Of a DNA stretch of 64,000 nucleotides, positions 52,739 to 63,800 are shown piece by piece. The stretch is from JAIXWP01 sp965247015 (lineage in GTDB: Bacteria > Bacteroidota > Bacteroidia > Flavobacteriales_D > Sanyastnellaceae). A program made the translations under genes and the position numbers. The stretch lies in the NCBI GenBank assembly GCA_965247015.1, contig CBDFGG010000006.1, forward strand, positions 614,844-678,843, read 5' to 3'. Position 1 is the first letter of the stretch. Every line of letters begins with the position of its first letter. The notes beneath the pieces were generated by a model. That model saw only the letters and a list, made by a program, of their open reading frames with translations. It was not told the DNA's origin and did not search any database.

Positions 52739-53116
52739 ATGAAGAAACACATCATGACTGTACTGTCCATACTATTTGGACTACTCCTTATCAATGGCGG
52801 ACTAGACAAGTTTTTACACTACATGCCTGTTCCAGAAAATTTACCAGCAGAGGTCGTAAAAGACGGATTTGCCTTGCTAGAAATTCAATGGCTCATGCCA
52901 CTTGTAGGTACTATTGAAATCATTTCTGGACTGCTCATACTTTTCCCTAAAACAAGACTTTTAGGAGCTATGGCATTTTTCCCAGTATTCTGTGGAATAT
53001 TCTTGACGCATATAACTGTCGCACCTGAAGGTCTTCCTATTGCTATTATCATCGCTCTATTCTTACTTGCCATATTCTATCAGAACAAAGCGAAGCTTCT
53101 TCAGCTCATCAAATAG
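52739..53116 (+). CDS. DoxX-family membrane protein
   Basis: 125 aa, four TMs: MTVLSILFGLLLINGGLDKF, then LEIQWLMPLVGTIEIISGLL, LLGAMAFFPVFCGIFLTHIT and a final helix. Matches DoxX/DoxD-like proteins, often linked to thiol or redox stress. Its promoter lies within a perfect palindrome, so it is probably repressed and inducible. Confidence 0.78.
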   Translation: MKKHIMTVLSILFGLLLINGGLDKFLHYMPVPENLPAEVVKDGFALLEIQWLMPLVGTIEIISGLLILFPKTRLLGAMAFFPVFCGIFLTHITVAPEGLPIAIIIALFLLAIFYQNKAKLLQLIK

Positions 53117-53141
53117 CTGAACAAATATTCCAATTTATTTC

Positions 53142-53179
53142 GGTATCTTAACAGCATAAATCCTTGCTGTTAAGATACC
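53142..53179 (+). promoter_or_regulatory. 15-bp inverted repeat 5 nt before P-type ATPase start
   Basis: Arms GGTATCTTAACAGCA (53142-53156) and TGCTGTTAAGATACC (53165-53179), 8-nt loop. No T-tract follows, so it is not a simple terminator; operator or RNA hairpin are both possible. Confidence 0.65.
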
Positions 53180-53184
53180 CTTGT

Positions 53185-55701
53185 ATGAATACTATTCCTG
53201 AAGAATTACGTGGGCTCACAGCAGAAGAAGTAAGCGCTTCTAAACTCGCACACGGCTCGAATGCATTTTCATTTAAAAGAGAGAATAGCATCCTCAAGAC
53301 CTTAAAAGATCTTGCTAAGGACCCTATGCTCCTACTTCTTCTTACCGCATCATTAATCTATTTCACTCTTGGGGACATAGGTGATGGTCTTTTTCTTTGT
53401 GGTGCAGTCATTTTTCAAACATCTATTTCCCTTTATCAATCCAAGCGAAGCAAGAATGCTCTGGATAAATTAAAACAATACTCACAACCGAACAGCAAAG
53501 TCATCCGTGACTCGAAGATCATAGAAATCAAAAGCGAAGAAATAGTCGTCGACGATCTAATCGTTGTGGAAGAAGGAGCGCTCATACCTGCGGATGGAAT
53601 GATTGTTCAATCTAATGATTTTGAAGTCAGCGAAGCTGTTGTAACAGGAGAGTCACTGCCCGTCAACAAATCAATGGAGGCTGACCAGAATGAATTATTC
53701 AGCGGAACAACTGTTATATCTGGTTCAGCCATTTTTAGAGTCACTAAAATTGGCAATCAAACCAAGATTGGTCAAATCGGAAAATCATTAGAATCAATAG
53801 AGGAAATCAAAACTCCTCTTGAATTAAAGATTGGAGATTTTGTAAAAAAAATGGCGCTACTCGGCGCCGCAGTGTTCCTGCTCGTATGGGGCATCAATTA
53901 TTTTAATACGCGAGAAATACTCTCTAGTCTGCTCTATTCCCTCACGCTTGCGATGAGCATTTTGCCAGAGGAAATACCTGTTGCATTCACCACCTTTATG
54001 GCGCTTGGTGCTTGGCGATTAATGAAAATGGGGGTTGTCGTAAAACAAATGAAAACCGTCGAAACACTCGGAAGTGCTACAGTAATTTGCACTGATAAGA
54101 CAGGAACAATTACTGAAAATAAAATGGAGGTAGTTGAAATATACTGCTACTCCAGCAATGAAGTATTAAGGATAGATCAAGAGCTTTCAGAAGCGGCGAA
54201 TTTATTGCTCGAAACTTCAATGTGGGCAAGCGAACCAATGCCATTCGACCCCATGGAAATTGCTCTACACAAGATCTACGGTAATAAAACAAAGTTAGAC
54301 CTGCGGCCCGACTATCAGCTCATTCATGAATACAAATTAGAAGGTAAGCCACCAATGATGACGCATGTTTTTGAAAACAAAAAAGGCGATCGAATTATTG
54401 CTGCAAAAGGTGCTCCCGAAGCTTTCTTCCAACTGCTTTCTTTAGACGACCAAAGTCTTGCAAAAATTAAAGATGCTATGACCTCCATGGCGTCAAAGGG
54501 CTATCGCATCTTAGGTGTGGGAAAAAGTGACTTCCGCGATCAAAACTTCCCTCCTCTTCAAACTGAGCTACCTTTTACTTTCCTAGGCCTGGTTGCGTTT
54601 TACGACCCTCCAAAATCAAACATCAGCGAAGTCTTAAAGTCATTCTACAAGGCCGGAATTGAAGTCAAAATCATCACAGGCGACAATGCTCTTACTACAC
54701 AATCTATCGCAAAGCAAATCGAATTTAAAGGATGGGAAAATAGTATTGATGGAGAAGAACTGATGAAGCTTGATGAAAACGCTTTTAAAAAATGCGTAGC
54801 CGAAACAAGTATTTTCACACGCATGTTTCCCGAAGCAAAATTAAAAATCATCAATACTCTAAAAGATAATCAACAGATAGTTGCAATGACTGGCGACGGA
54901 GTGAATGATGGTCCTGCGTTAAAAGCAGCGCACATCGGGATTTCGATGGGCAGCAACGGAACTGAAATCGCTAAGCAATCATCGAGTTTGATATTACTTG
55001 AAAATGATCTTTCCAAAATGGTTGATGCCATTGCGATGGGAAGAAAAATTTATTCGAATCTAAAAAAAGCAATTCAATACATCATCTCAATTCATATACC
55101 CATCATACTCATCGTTCTTATTCCCCTTGCTCTTGACTGGACATTTACACATATTTTTTCTCCTATTCATATCATTTTTCTTGAGGTAATTATGGGGCCT
55201 ACATGTTCCATTATTTATGAAAATGAGCCAATGGAAGCCAATGCTATGTCACAAAAGCCTAAGCCTTTATCCAGTACCTTTTTTAATTGGAAAGAGCTCT
55301 GGATTAGTATCATTCAAGGCCTTGTCATTACTGTAGGAACACTTTTTATTTATCGAAGAGGAATAGCGAATGACTTCTCTGAAAGTGTTATCAGAACAAC
55401 AGTGTTTGCCACACTCATCACAGCGAACATTGGATTGACATTAGTAAATCGTTCAACATTCTTCTCTGTGTGGACAACGTTGAAATATAAGAACCGCATG
55501 GTGTTCTATATCATTGCAATAACGATAATCGTGTGTGCTATCATCTTATATATTCCTGCCGTAAATCAGTTCTTTGAATTCACTATTCTTCCCTTTTATG
55601 AATTACTCATTTGTATAGGTATTGGCTTGACTTCAGTACTTTGGATAGAGCTGTATAAATATACTTTGAGAAAAAAATCTATTAAAAAACAAAACCTCTG
55701 A
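53185..55701 (+). CDS. P-type cation-transporting ATPase (P2-like)
   Basis: 838 aa from MNTIPEELRGLTAEEVSASK. Actuator VVTGESLPVNK, phosphorylation DKTGT with D304, nucleotide-binding KGAPEAFFQLL and hinge MTGDGVNDGPALKAAHIGI. The ion-site M4 motif reads PEEIPVAF rather than PEGLP. Calcium or related cation pump is likely; M4 variant prevents a firm ion call. Directly preceded by a strong inverted repeat. An upstream ATG at 53164 lies inside that hairpin and is not used. Confidence 0.88.
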   Translation: MNTIPEELRGLTAEEVSASKLAHGSNAFSFKRENSILKTLKDLAKDPMLLLLLTASLIYFTLGDIGDGLFLCGAVIFQTSISLYQSKRSKNALDKLKQYSQPNSKVIRDSKIIEIKSEEIVVDDLIVVEEGALIPADGMIVQSNDFEVSEAVVTGESLPVNKSMEADQNELFSGTTVISGSAIFRVTKIGNQTKIGQIGKSLESIEEIKTPLELKIGDFVKKMALLGAAVFLLVWGINYFNTREILSSLLYSLTLAMSILPEEIPVAFTTFMALGAWRLMKMGVVVKQMKTVETLGSATVICTDKTGTITENKMEVVEIYCYSSNEVLRIDQELSEAANLLLETSMWASEPMPFDPMEIALHKIYGNKTKLDLRPDYQLIHEYKLEGKPPMMTHVFENKKGDRIIAAKGAPEAFFQLLSLDDQSLAKIKDAMTSMASKGYRILGVGKSDFRDQNFPPLQTELPFTFLGLVAFYDPPKSNISEVLKSFYKAGIEVKIITGDNALTTQSIAKQIEFKGWENSIDGEELMKLDENAFKKCVAETSIFTRMFPEAKLKIINTLKDNQQIVAMTGDGVNDGPALKAAHIGISMGSNGTEIAKQSSSLILLENDLSKMVDAIAMGRKIYSNLKKAIQYIISIHIPIILIVLIPLALDWTFTHIFSPIHIIFLEVIMGPTCSIIYENEPMEANAMSQKPKPLSSTFFNWKELWISIIQGLVITVGTLFIYRRGIANDFSESVIRTTVFATLITANIGLTLVNRSTFFSVWTTLKYKNRMVFYIIAITIIVCAIILYIPAVNQFFEFTILPFYELLICIGIGLTSVLWIELYKYTLRKKSIKKQNL

Positions 55702-55735
55702 AAACCTTATTTCCAAAAGGTTCTCAGAGGCTTGT
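55695..55735. terminator. Terminator between P-type ATPase and next minus-strand gene
   Basis: CCTCTGA-AAACCTT / AAGGTTCTCAGAGG hairpin spanning the ATPase stop codon. The T-rich tract (TTTTGTTTTTTAAT) lies on the minus strand side, so it mainly serves the gene at 55771. Confidence 0.7.
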
Positions 55736-55770
55736 GTGGTTAGTTAGGGTGTGTATTCAGACGATACCGA

Positions 55771-56160
55771 TTACATGTATCGGCACAAGAACTTATTAAA
55801 ATCGTGACGTAAATCGGTGATGATTTTTTCCAATACTTGATAGCGTTCGCGCATATTATCATGCTCTGCTAATGTGTGATTGGATAAATGTTGCGCAAGA
55901 CGATCTGCGTCTGCATTCATGTGCTTCTCGTGTTCGTGCACATCATGCGCAAGAACATCGAGATTATCATTCTGAAGAATAAACTGATTTTGATAATGCT
56001 CCACATCTGCCTTGACTTCAGGCTTGGAATTCTTAAGAGAGACTTCGGCCAATCTATTTTTTAGAATGCTAATTTCCTCTTTGTAAAAGCTGATGGCTCT
56101 AAGCCAATCCGCATACTCTGATGTGATGTGAGAGATGTGATAAAGGGTCTGTGTTGCCAT
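55771..56160 (-). CDS. Small helical protein of unknown function
   Basis: 129 aa, almost entirely alpha-helical with heptad-like spacing (ISFYKEEISILKNRLAEVSL; VHEHEKHMNADADRLAQHLS), so probably coiled coil. Many histidines and no signal peptide. I recognise no family. Confidence 0.6.
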   Translation of the reverse strand: MATQTLYHISHITSEYADWLRAISFYKEEISILKNRLAEVSLKNSKPEVKADVEHYQNQFILQNDNLDVLAHDVHEHEKHMNADADRLAQHLSNHTLAEHDNMRERYQVLEKIITDLRHDFNKFLCRYM

Positions 56161-56256
56161 GTTGATAGATATTTGTTATACCCAAATCTCCATAGAAACA
56201 CAGACACCCATCATGACGGCGGTCAGAAAGACCTATGATAACCGTCAACAAAAGAA

Positions 56257-56562
56257 TTATTTCTGTGCGCCTTCGCTAACAGTCTTATCTGCACTTAATG
56301 CAGCTTTCTCAACGCGCATACGACCTTGATCCAAAGCCATTACGATATCTTTCTCACCTACTTCTACTACTTTACCGTGGATTCCGCCAACAGTGACTAC
56401 TTTGTCGCCCACTTGAACTGCTTCTTGGAATTTTTTAGCCTCTTTCATTTTTTTCATCTGAGGACGAATCATGAAAAAGTACATGATCACAAACATACCG
56501 CCCATCAAAAGAAGAGGACCAAATCCGCCGCCTTGTTGAGCTTGAAGAATAACTGAATTCAT
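56257..56562 (-). CDS. yajC: Preprotein translocase subunit YajC
   Basis: 101 aa from MNSVILQAQQGGGFGPLLLM; single TM (PLLLMGGMFVIMYFFMIRPQ), then KKMKEAKKFQEAVQVGDKVV and TVGGIHGKVVEV, the YajC signature. Associates with SecDF. The ATG at 56562 is favoured over 56589. It follows the DUF1573 lipoprotein, the usual Bacteroidota order. Confidence 0.92.
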   Translation of the reverse strand: MNSVILQAQQGGGFGPLLLMGGMFVIMYFFMIRPQMKKMKEAKKFQEAVQVGDKVVTVGGIHGKVVEVGEKDIVMALDQGRMRVEKAALSADKTVSEGAQK

Positions 56563-56616
56563 TATTTTAACTTTATAATTATTGCACAAACATACACCGA
56601 GAATGGCAAAGTCCCA

Positions 56617-57117
56617 TTATTGGGTTCTCTCCATGTCTATCCCTGGTTTTACCTCTTGCTCGGGAGCTACGCCATTGACTTGCCCTTTCAGTTTGAGATA
56701 GGTCGATTTAGGAATTGCATTTGAATTAACTGCTATGGTCTTGGTTATAGAACCTGGGAATCCACTCGAATTGAATTCGATGGTAATCTTACCTGATTCT
56801 CCAGGAGCAATGGGGTCTTTTGGCCAGTCTTTCAATGAAGTACAACCACAACTAGGCTTTACGTCAGCAATGAGCAGAGGCGCATCACCCGTATTCTTGA
56901 AGTTGTAGGCATATATTACTTTCTCTCCGATGGCGATGGTTCCAAAATCATACTCCTCCTTTTCAAAGGTGATTTTAGGCTGAGGACCATCAATGTCTCC
57001 ATTGGCAGACTGCGGGAAATTCAAAAGATCTGAAGTGACCTTGCGTTGGTCGCTTTTGCAACCTACAGCACCAAGTGCTACAATCATTACCAATAAAAGA
57101 ATCTGTTTAAATTTCAT
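56617..57117 (-). CDS. DUF1573-domain lipoprotein
   Basis: 166 aa; lipobox AVGC. Single DUF1573 ASPM/Ig-like domain: EEYDFGTIAIGEKVIYAYNF and PLLIADVKPSCGCTSLKDWP. Its location directly upstream of yajC is typical of the phylum; role unknown. Confidence 0.87.
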   Translation of the reverse strand: MKFKQILLLVMIVALGAVGCKSDQRKVTSDLLNFPQSANGDIDGPQPKITFEKEEYDFGTIAIGEKVIYAYNFKNTGDAPLLIADVKPSCGCTSLKDWPKDPIAPGESGKITIEFNSSGFPGSITKTIAVNSNAIPKSTYLKLKGQVNGVAPEQEVKPGIDMERTQ

Positions 57118-57196
57118 GCTATAAAGATCATTATTTGTAGGACTCTCAACTCAAATCCATGTCCCAACAATTCAGAAATATTGCAAGTCCAGCTTA

Positions 57197-57799
57197 TTAA
57201 TAATCGGTGTCTTTATAAGATCCATCGAAATCATCAGCATCAAAGAATTCACCACCCTCGCCAAACATGTCATCCTCATCTTCCTCATCCCCGCCCCCAC
57301 TTGCGTTTCCGTGAAATTCATTGAACTCATCTTGATCGAACTCGCTTCCGAAAAGATCCATTTCCTTAGAGTCCATGGCGGGCGCATCCCCAAAAACCAT
57401 CGCAACACGAGGGTAAATAGTGCTTGGCTTATCCTTTTTGACTTCCATCAACTCAATATAGAAAATCCACATTCTGAGAAAATCATAGACATATAGCACC
57501 TTCTCGGATGGCTGAGTAATCATTTCATTGAGTTTGGTGGTAGCCATACTCAAATTATTCTTCCCCTTTTCTCCACCCATGTCCATGAGAGGAATCTCTA
57601 GACCCTTATTCCAATTCTCATCACTCATATAGAAGCTTGCCATCTCTCCCTCTTCAAAATCGAAAGCATCCAATACCGCGCGGTGGAAGGTTTCGAATGT
57701 TGCATCGGTTTCAATCTCAATGTCTCGAAACACGTCCTCTTCTGTATCAATGATGACACGGAACTTGTAAATATTTACGTTGCTTAATTTCTTTGCCAT
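57197..57799 (-). CDS. Plasmid pRiA4b ORF-3-like protein
   Basis: 200 aa. N-terminal KFRVIIDTEEDVFRDIEIET plus FETFHRAVLDAFDFEEGEMA, SFYMSDENWNKGLEIPL and VLYVYDF are the pRiA4b ORF-3 (IS1096 passenger-type) core. The tail from ~150 is strongly acidic (GGGDEEDEDDMFGEGGEFFD). No mobile element is near it; the family is chromosomal in many Bacteroidota. Confidence 0.8.
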   Translation of the reverse strand: MAKKLSNVNIYKFRVIIDTEEDVFRDIEIETDATFETFHRAVLDAFDFEEGEMASFYMSDENWNKGLEIPLMDMGGEKGKNNLSMATTKLNEMITQPSEKVLYVYDFLRMWIFYIELMEVKKDKPSTIYPRVAMVFGDAPAMDSKEMDLFGSEFDQDEFNEFHGNASGGGDEEDEDDMFGEGGEFFDADDFDGSYKDTDY

Positions 57800-57837
57800 G
57801 ACGAAAAATTGGTCGACAAAATTAAGGTATAAAAATG

Positions 57838-57873
57838 AAAAACCCCCTTCGAAAATTCGAAGGGGGTTTTTGT
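57838..57873. terminator. Bidirectional terminator after the giant repeat-protein gene
   Basis: AAACCCCCTTCGAA / TTCGAAGGGGGTTTTT, symmetrical with A/T flanks on both sides. Confidence 0.85.
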
Positions 57874-57892
57874 ATTATTTACAATAAGTATC

Positions 57893-60800
57893 TTACTTAC
57901 CGGTGATAACTACTCTGTTTCTCAACACTTCGCCATCTACTTTCATCATTACAGTGTAAGTACCAGCATTCATCTTCTGACCATTTACAACAAACTTGTA
58001 AAGTCTTCCGCCGTCTGCCTTACCATTCATCAATGGAAGTACTTCTCTACCTGTCATATCATACACCGCACCGTAAACGATCGCATCTTTTGGAGTGCTA
58101 AACTCGAAAGTGAAATCACCATCGGTTGGGTTAGGATAAGTCTGAACGCTGATCAACTGAGGAATCTCAACAGTTACGTGAATAACTTGAGTTTCTACTG
58201 TTTCGTTTCCACACTCATCAAGTGCTGTCCAAGTACGGATGATATCGTATGGGCAGAACTCGTTTGTTTGAGTTTGAGTGAAGAAGATCTCAACATCAGT
58301 GTCACAGTTGTCTGTTCCGAAGATGTTTGTTGGAACCGCAGGAATCTCAGCATCACAGTAGATAGTTGTTTCTACAGGAACGTTCTCAATTACTGGAGCT
58401 TGTGTATCTACCAACTGAATGATCTGAATAAAGATTACTGAGTTTCCACAGTTATCCACCGCCTCATAAGTACGTTGAATGTTTCCGAAGCATCCACCAG
58501 AGAACACTAGTTCTTCGATAATGCTCACCTCAACATCATTGTCACAGTTGTCTGTAGCCTGAAGTGTGTATCCAGACAATTCAGAACATTCAATTTGAAT
58601 CCAAACTGGGTTGTTCACGAATTGTGGAGCAACTTCATCAGTCACAGTGATTACTTGAGTGATGCTAGCTTCATTTCCACATGCATCAATAGCAGTCCAT
58701 GTGCGAGTGATGGTGTAAGGACAACCAGTGCTAGTTACTTCACTGAATTGAACTGGGATAACACCGTCACAAGTATCAAAGGCTGTGATTACTGGAACTG
58801 AAGGAATATCTCCGCACAATACGCTTACACTTGGAGCACTTCCAGAAAGTACTGGAACGGTTGTGTCAACAATTGTAATTGTCTGAGTTGCCATTGCAAA
58901 GTTTCCACAATCATCATAAGCACGGTACATGCGAACGATTTGGTATCCACAAGCTAGGTCAACTGTTTCTTCTGTTACGAGGATGTTCACATCTTCAACA
59001 CAGTTGTCTGTTGCATACACATCAGTGCTGATTGTAGGGATGTCATTACCACACTCGATTGTAACGTCAGCAGGTACATTGTACAATACTGGGTTTGTCA
59101 AGTCAGTGATAGTGATCAACTGATCTACCACCAATGTATTCTGACAGTTGTCTGTAGCAGTCCACACACGGTAGATTGCATAGCCACATTCTGCAGGAAC
59201 AGTACTTTCATTGAAAGTGATATTCAATTCATCGTCGCAGTTGTCAGAGAAAATCGCCTCGAATGAAGGGATAGCATCTCCACACTCAATTACTACGTCA
59301 GCTGGCTCTTCTTCAACAGTCGGAGCTGTAGAATCCAACAACCAAATGATTTGATCAAATGTTGAGGTATTTCCACAATCATCTGTTGCAGTATAGATAC
59401 GGATGATACGACCTTGGCATGATCCTCCGCTTACTAAGAAGTCAACGTAAGTCAATTCTGGAGTCTCATCACAGTTATCTTCTAATGTTACAAGAGTTGC
59501 TACATCAGCGTCACACTCAGCCTCGATATCAATGATACCGCTGATTACTGGAGCTTGTGTATCTCTTACTTGAACTGTTTGAGTTACTGTAATCGCATTT
59601 CCGCAGTTGTCAGTAGCTGTTACTGAACGAACCACATCGTAACCACATGAATTGATGTTTACTTCTTCGCTAGTTGAAGTGATATCAAGATTCATATCAC
59701 ATGCATCACCAAATGTTGGATTAAATGCTGGGATTGCTTGGTCACACTCTACTTCGATTACTTCTTCTTCTACTGAAGTCAAGTAAGGAGCAGTTGTATC
59801 AACAATAGTGATCACTTGTGTAGCTGTTGCTGTGTTACCACATGCGTCTGATACTGTCCAAGTACGAATCACTTCTGAACCACACTCGAATGTGTTAGTT
59901 TCAGACGACATTTCAACTTCAAGGTTTTCAGTACAGTTGTCTGTAGCTGTTACGTTAGCCATTGGAAGGTCATCAGAACATTCAATAGTAACGTTAGCAG
60001 GTACACCTTCCAACACTGGATCGATCGTATCAATTACGTTGATCACTTGAGTCATAGTAGCTGTGTTGCCACAGTTGTCTACTGCTGTGTAAACTCTTGT
60101 GATGCTGTAAGGACAGCCTTCTGTAACCGACTCTTCCATTGTCACTGCAACGTTGTCGTCACAGTTGTCAGATGCAGTTACTACTGCAGCTGCTGGAACC
60201 ATGTCACACTCTACAGTCATGTTTGACAACATCGTGTCGAACATTGGATCTGTTGTGTCTTGGAAATGGAATGTCAACGTACGAACTGATGTGTTACCAC
60301 AATCGTCTGTTGCTGTCCATGTGTATACTGTTGTATAGCTGTTTTCGCAAACACCAGGGAAGTCTTGTGAAGAGAACACAAGTTCTACGTTCTCGTCACA
60401 GTTGTCTTCTACTGTTGGTGCGATAATGCTTGGCTGAACATTGCACTCTAGTGTTGTCTCAGAATCTTGTCCTGAAATTACTGGTGCTGTTGTATCGATT
60501 ACTGTAATAGTCTGTGATGCTGTCGCAAAGTTGCCACATACATCTGTTGCAGTCCATGTACGGATGATCTGGTATTGACAATCAACAACTGGCAATGCAA
60601 CGTCATTCACAGTTACCTCAACCGAAGAACATACATCCGTTGCAGTTACCATTGCTGGTGCTGGGATAGATGAACACTCTACTGTTACGTTTGCTGGAAT
60701 CACACCGAAGCTTGGTGCTGTTGTATCAACCACGTGAATCACTTGTGTGAAGCTGTAGCTGTTACCACAGTTGTCTACTGCTGTCCATACTTTCTCAACA

Positions 60801-63800
60801 TCATAACCACAATCAGTGATGTTGTTCTCGCCGCTGATTGCAAGGATCGTCAACTCATCATCACATACATCACCAAATACTGGAGCGTCTGTTGGAAGTG
60901 GGTTACCACATTCTACAGTTACTTCTGCTACTGGAGATGATACAATGTAAGGTGCAGTTGTATCAACGATAGTGATCACTTGTGTAGCTGTTGCTGTGTT
61001 ACCACAATCATCAGTTACTGACCATGTGCGAATCACTTGTGAAGAACACTCGCCATCAACTGTCTGAGTATTCATGCTCACTTGAAGTGTCTCGTCACAG
61101 TTATCTTCTGCTGTTACAAATGCTGTTGGCAATTGTGAACCACACTCGATAGTTGCGTTAGCTGGAACACCGCTCAATACTGGAGCTGTTGTATCAACTA
61201 CGTTGATCGTTTGAACCATCACGCTTGTGTTACCACAATTGTCTACCGCTGTGTAAGTACGAGTGATAACATAGTTACATCCTTCTGTCATCGACTCTTC
61301 CATTGTCACTGCAACGTTGTCGTCACAGTTGTCAGATGCAGTTACTACTGCAGCTGCTGGAACCATGTCACACTCTACAGTCATGTTTGACAACATCGTG
61401 TCGAACATTGGATCTGTTGTGTCTTGGAAATGGAATGTCAACGTACGAACTGATATGTTACCACAATCGTCTGTTGCTGTCCATGTGTATACTGTTGTAT
61501 AGCTGTTTTCGCAAACACCAGGGAAGTCTTGTGAAGAGAACACAAGTTCTACGTTCTCGTCACAGTTGTCTTCTACTGTTGGTGCGATAATGCTTGGCTG
61601 AACATTGCACTCTAGTGTTGTCTCAGAATCTTGTCCTGAAATTACTGGTGCTGTTGTATCAATTACTGTAATAGTCTGTGATGCTGTCGCAAAGTTGCCA
61701 CATACATCTGTTGCAGTCCATGTGCGGATGATCTGGTATTGACAATCAACAACTGGCAATGCAACGTCATTCACAGTTATCTCAACCGCAGAACATACAT
61801 CTGTTGCAGTAACCATTGCTGGTGCTGGGATAGATGAACACTCTACTGTTACGTTTGCTGGAATCACACCGAAGCTTGGTGCTGTTGTATCAACCACGTG
61901 AATCACTTGTGTGAAGCTGTAGCTGTTACCACAGTTGTCTACTGCTGTCCATACTTTCTCAACATCATAACCACAGTCAGTGATGTTGTTCTCTCCGCTG
62001 ATTGCAAGGATCGTCAACTCATCATCACATACATCACCAAATACTGGAGCGTCTGTTGGAAGTGGGTTACCACACTCTACAGTTACTTCTGCTACTGGAG
62101 ATGATACAATGTAAGGTGCAGTTGTATCAACGATAGTGATCACTTGTGTAGCTGTTGCTGTGTTACCACAATCATCAGTTACTGACCATGTGCGAATCAC
62201 TTGTGAAGAACACTCGCCATCAACTGTCTGAGTATTCATGCTCACTTGAAGTGTCTCGTCACAGTTATCTTCTGCTGTTACAAATGCTGTTGGCAATTGT
62301 GAACCACACTCGATTGTTGCATTAGCTGGAACACCGCTCAATACAGGAGCTGTTGTATCAACTACGTTGATCGTTTGAACCATCACGCTTGTGTTACCAC
62401 AATTGTCTACCGCTGTGTAAGTACGAGTGATAACATAGTTACATCCTTCTGTCATCGACTCTTCCATTGTTACTGCAACGTTGTCGTCACAGTTGTCAGA
62501 TGCAGTTACTACTGCAGCTGCTGGAACCATGTCACACTCTACAGTCATGTTTGACAACATCGTGTCGAACATTGGATCTGTTGTGTCTTGGAAATGGAAT
62601 GTCAACGTACGAACTGATATGTTACCACAATCGTCTGTTGCTGTCCATGTGTATACTGTTGTATAGCTGTTTTCGCAAACACCAGGGAAGTCTTGTGAAG
62701 AGAACACAAGTTCTACGTTCTCGTCACAGTTGTCTTCTACTGTTGGTGCGATAATGCTTGGCTGAACATTGCACTCTAGTGTTGTCTCAGAATCTTGTCC
62801 TGAAATTACTGGTGCTGTTGTATCAATTACTGTAATAGTCTGTGATGCTGTCGCAAAGTTGCCACATACATCTGTTGCAGTCCATGTGCGGATGATCTGG
62901 TATTGACAATCAACAACTGGCAATGCAACGTCATTCACAGTTACCTCAACCTCAGAGCATACATCTGTTGCAGTTACCATTGCTGGTGCTGGGATAGATG
63001 AACACTCTACTGTTACGTTTGCTGGAATCACACCGAAGCTTGGTGCTGTTGTATCAACCACATGAATCACTTGTGTGAAGCTGTAGCTGTTACCACAGTT
63101 GTCCACTGCTGTCCATACTTTCTCAACATCATAACCACAATCAGTGATGTTGTTCTCGCCGCTGATCGCAAGGATCGTCAACTCATCATCACATACATCA
63201 CCAAATACTGGAGCGTCTGTTGGAAGTGGGTTACCACATTCTACAGTTACTTCTGCTACTGGAGATGATACAATGTATGGAGCAGTTGTATCAACGATAG
63301 TGATCACTTGTGTAGCTGTTGCTGTGTTACCACAATCATCAGTTACTGACCATGTGCGAATCACTTGTGAAGAACACTCGCCATCAACTGTCTGAGTATT
63401 CATGCTCACTTGAAGTGTCTCGTCACAGTTGTCTTCTGCTGTTACAAATGCTGTTGGCATTTGTGAACCACACTCGATAGTTGCGTTAGCTGGAACACCG
63501 CTCAATACTGGAGCTGTTGTATCAACTACATTGATTGTTTGAACCATCACGCTTGTGTTACCACAATTGTCTACCGCTGTGTAAGTACGAGTGATAACAT
63601 AGTTACATCCTTCTGTCATCGACTCTTCCATTGTCACTGCAACGTTGTCGTCACAGTTGTCAGATGCAGTTACTACTGCAGCTGCTGGAACCATGTCACA
63701 CTCTACTGTCATGTTTGACAACATCGTGTCGAACATTGGATCTGTTGTGTCTTGGAAATGGAACGTCAACGTACGAACTGATGTGTTACCACAATCGTCT

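Noticed and set aside
57197..57799. Mobile element indicated by the pRiA4b ORF-3/IS1096-type family name
   Set aside because: No transposase, terminal repeats or target duplications nearby; the family is common as a stand-alone chromosomal gene.
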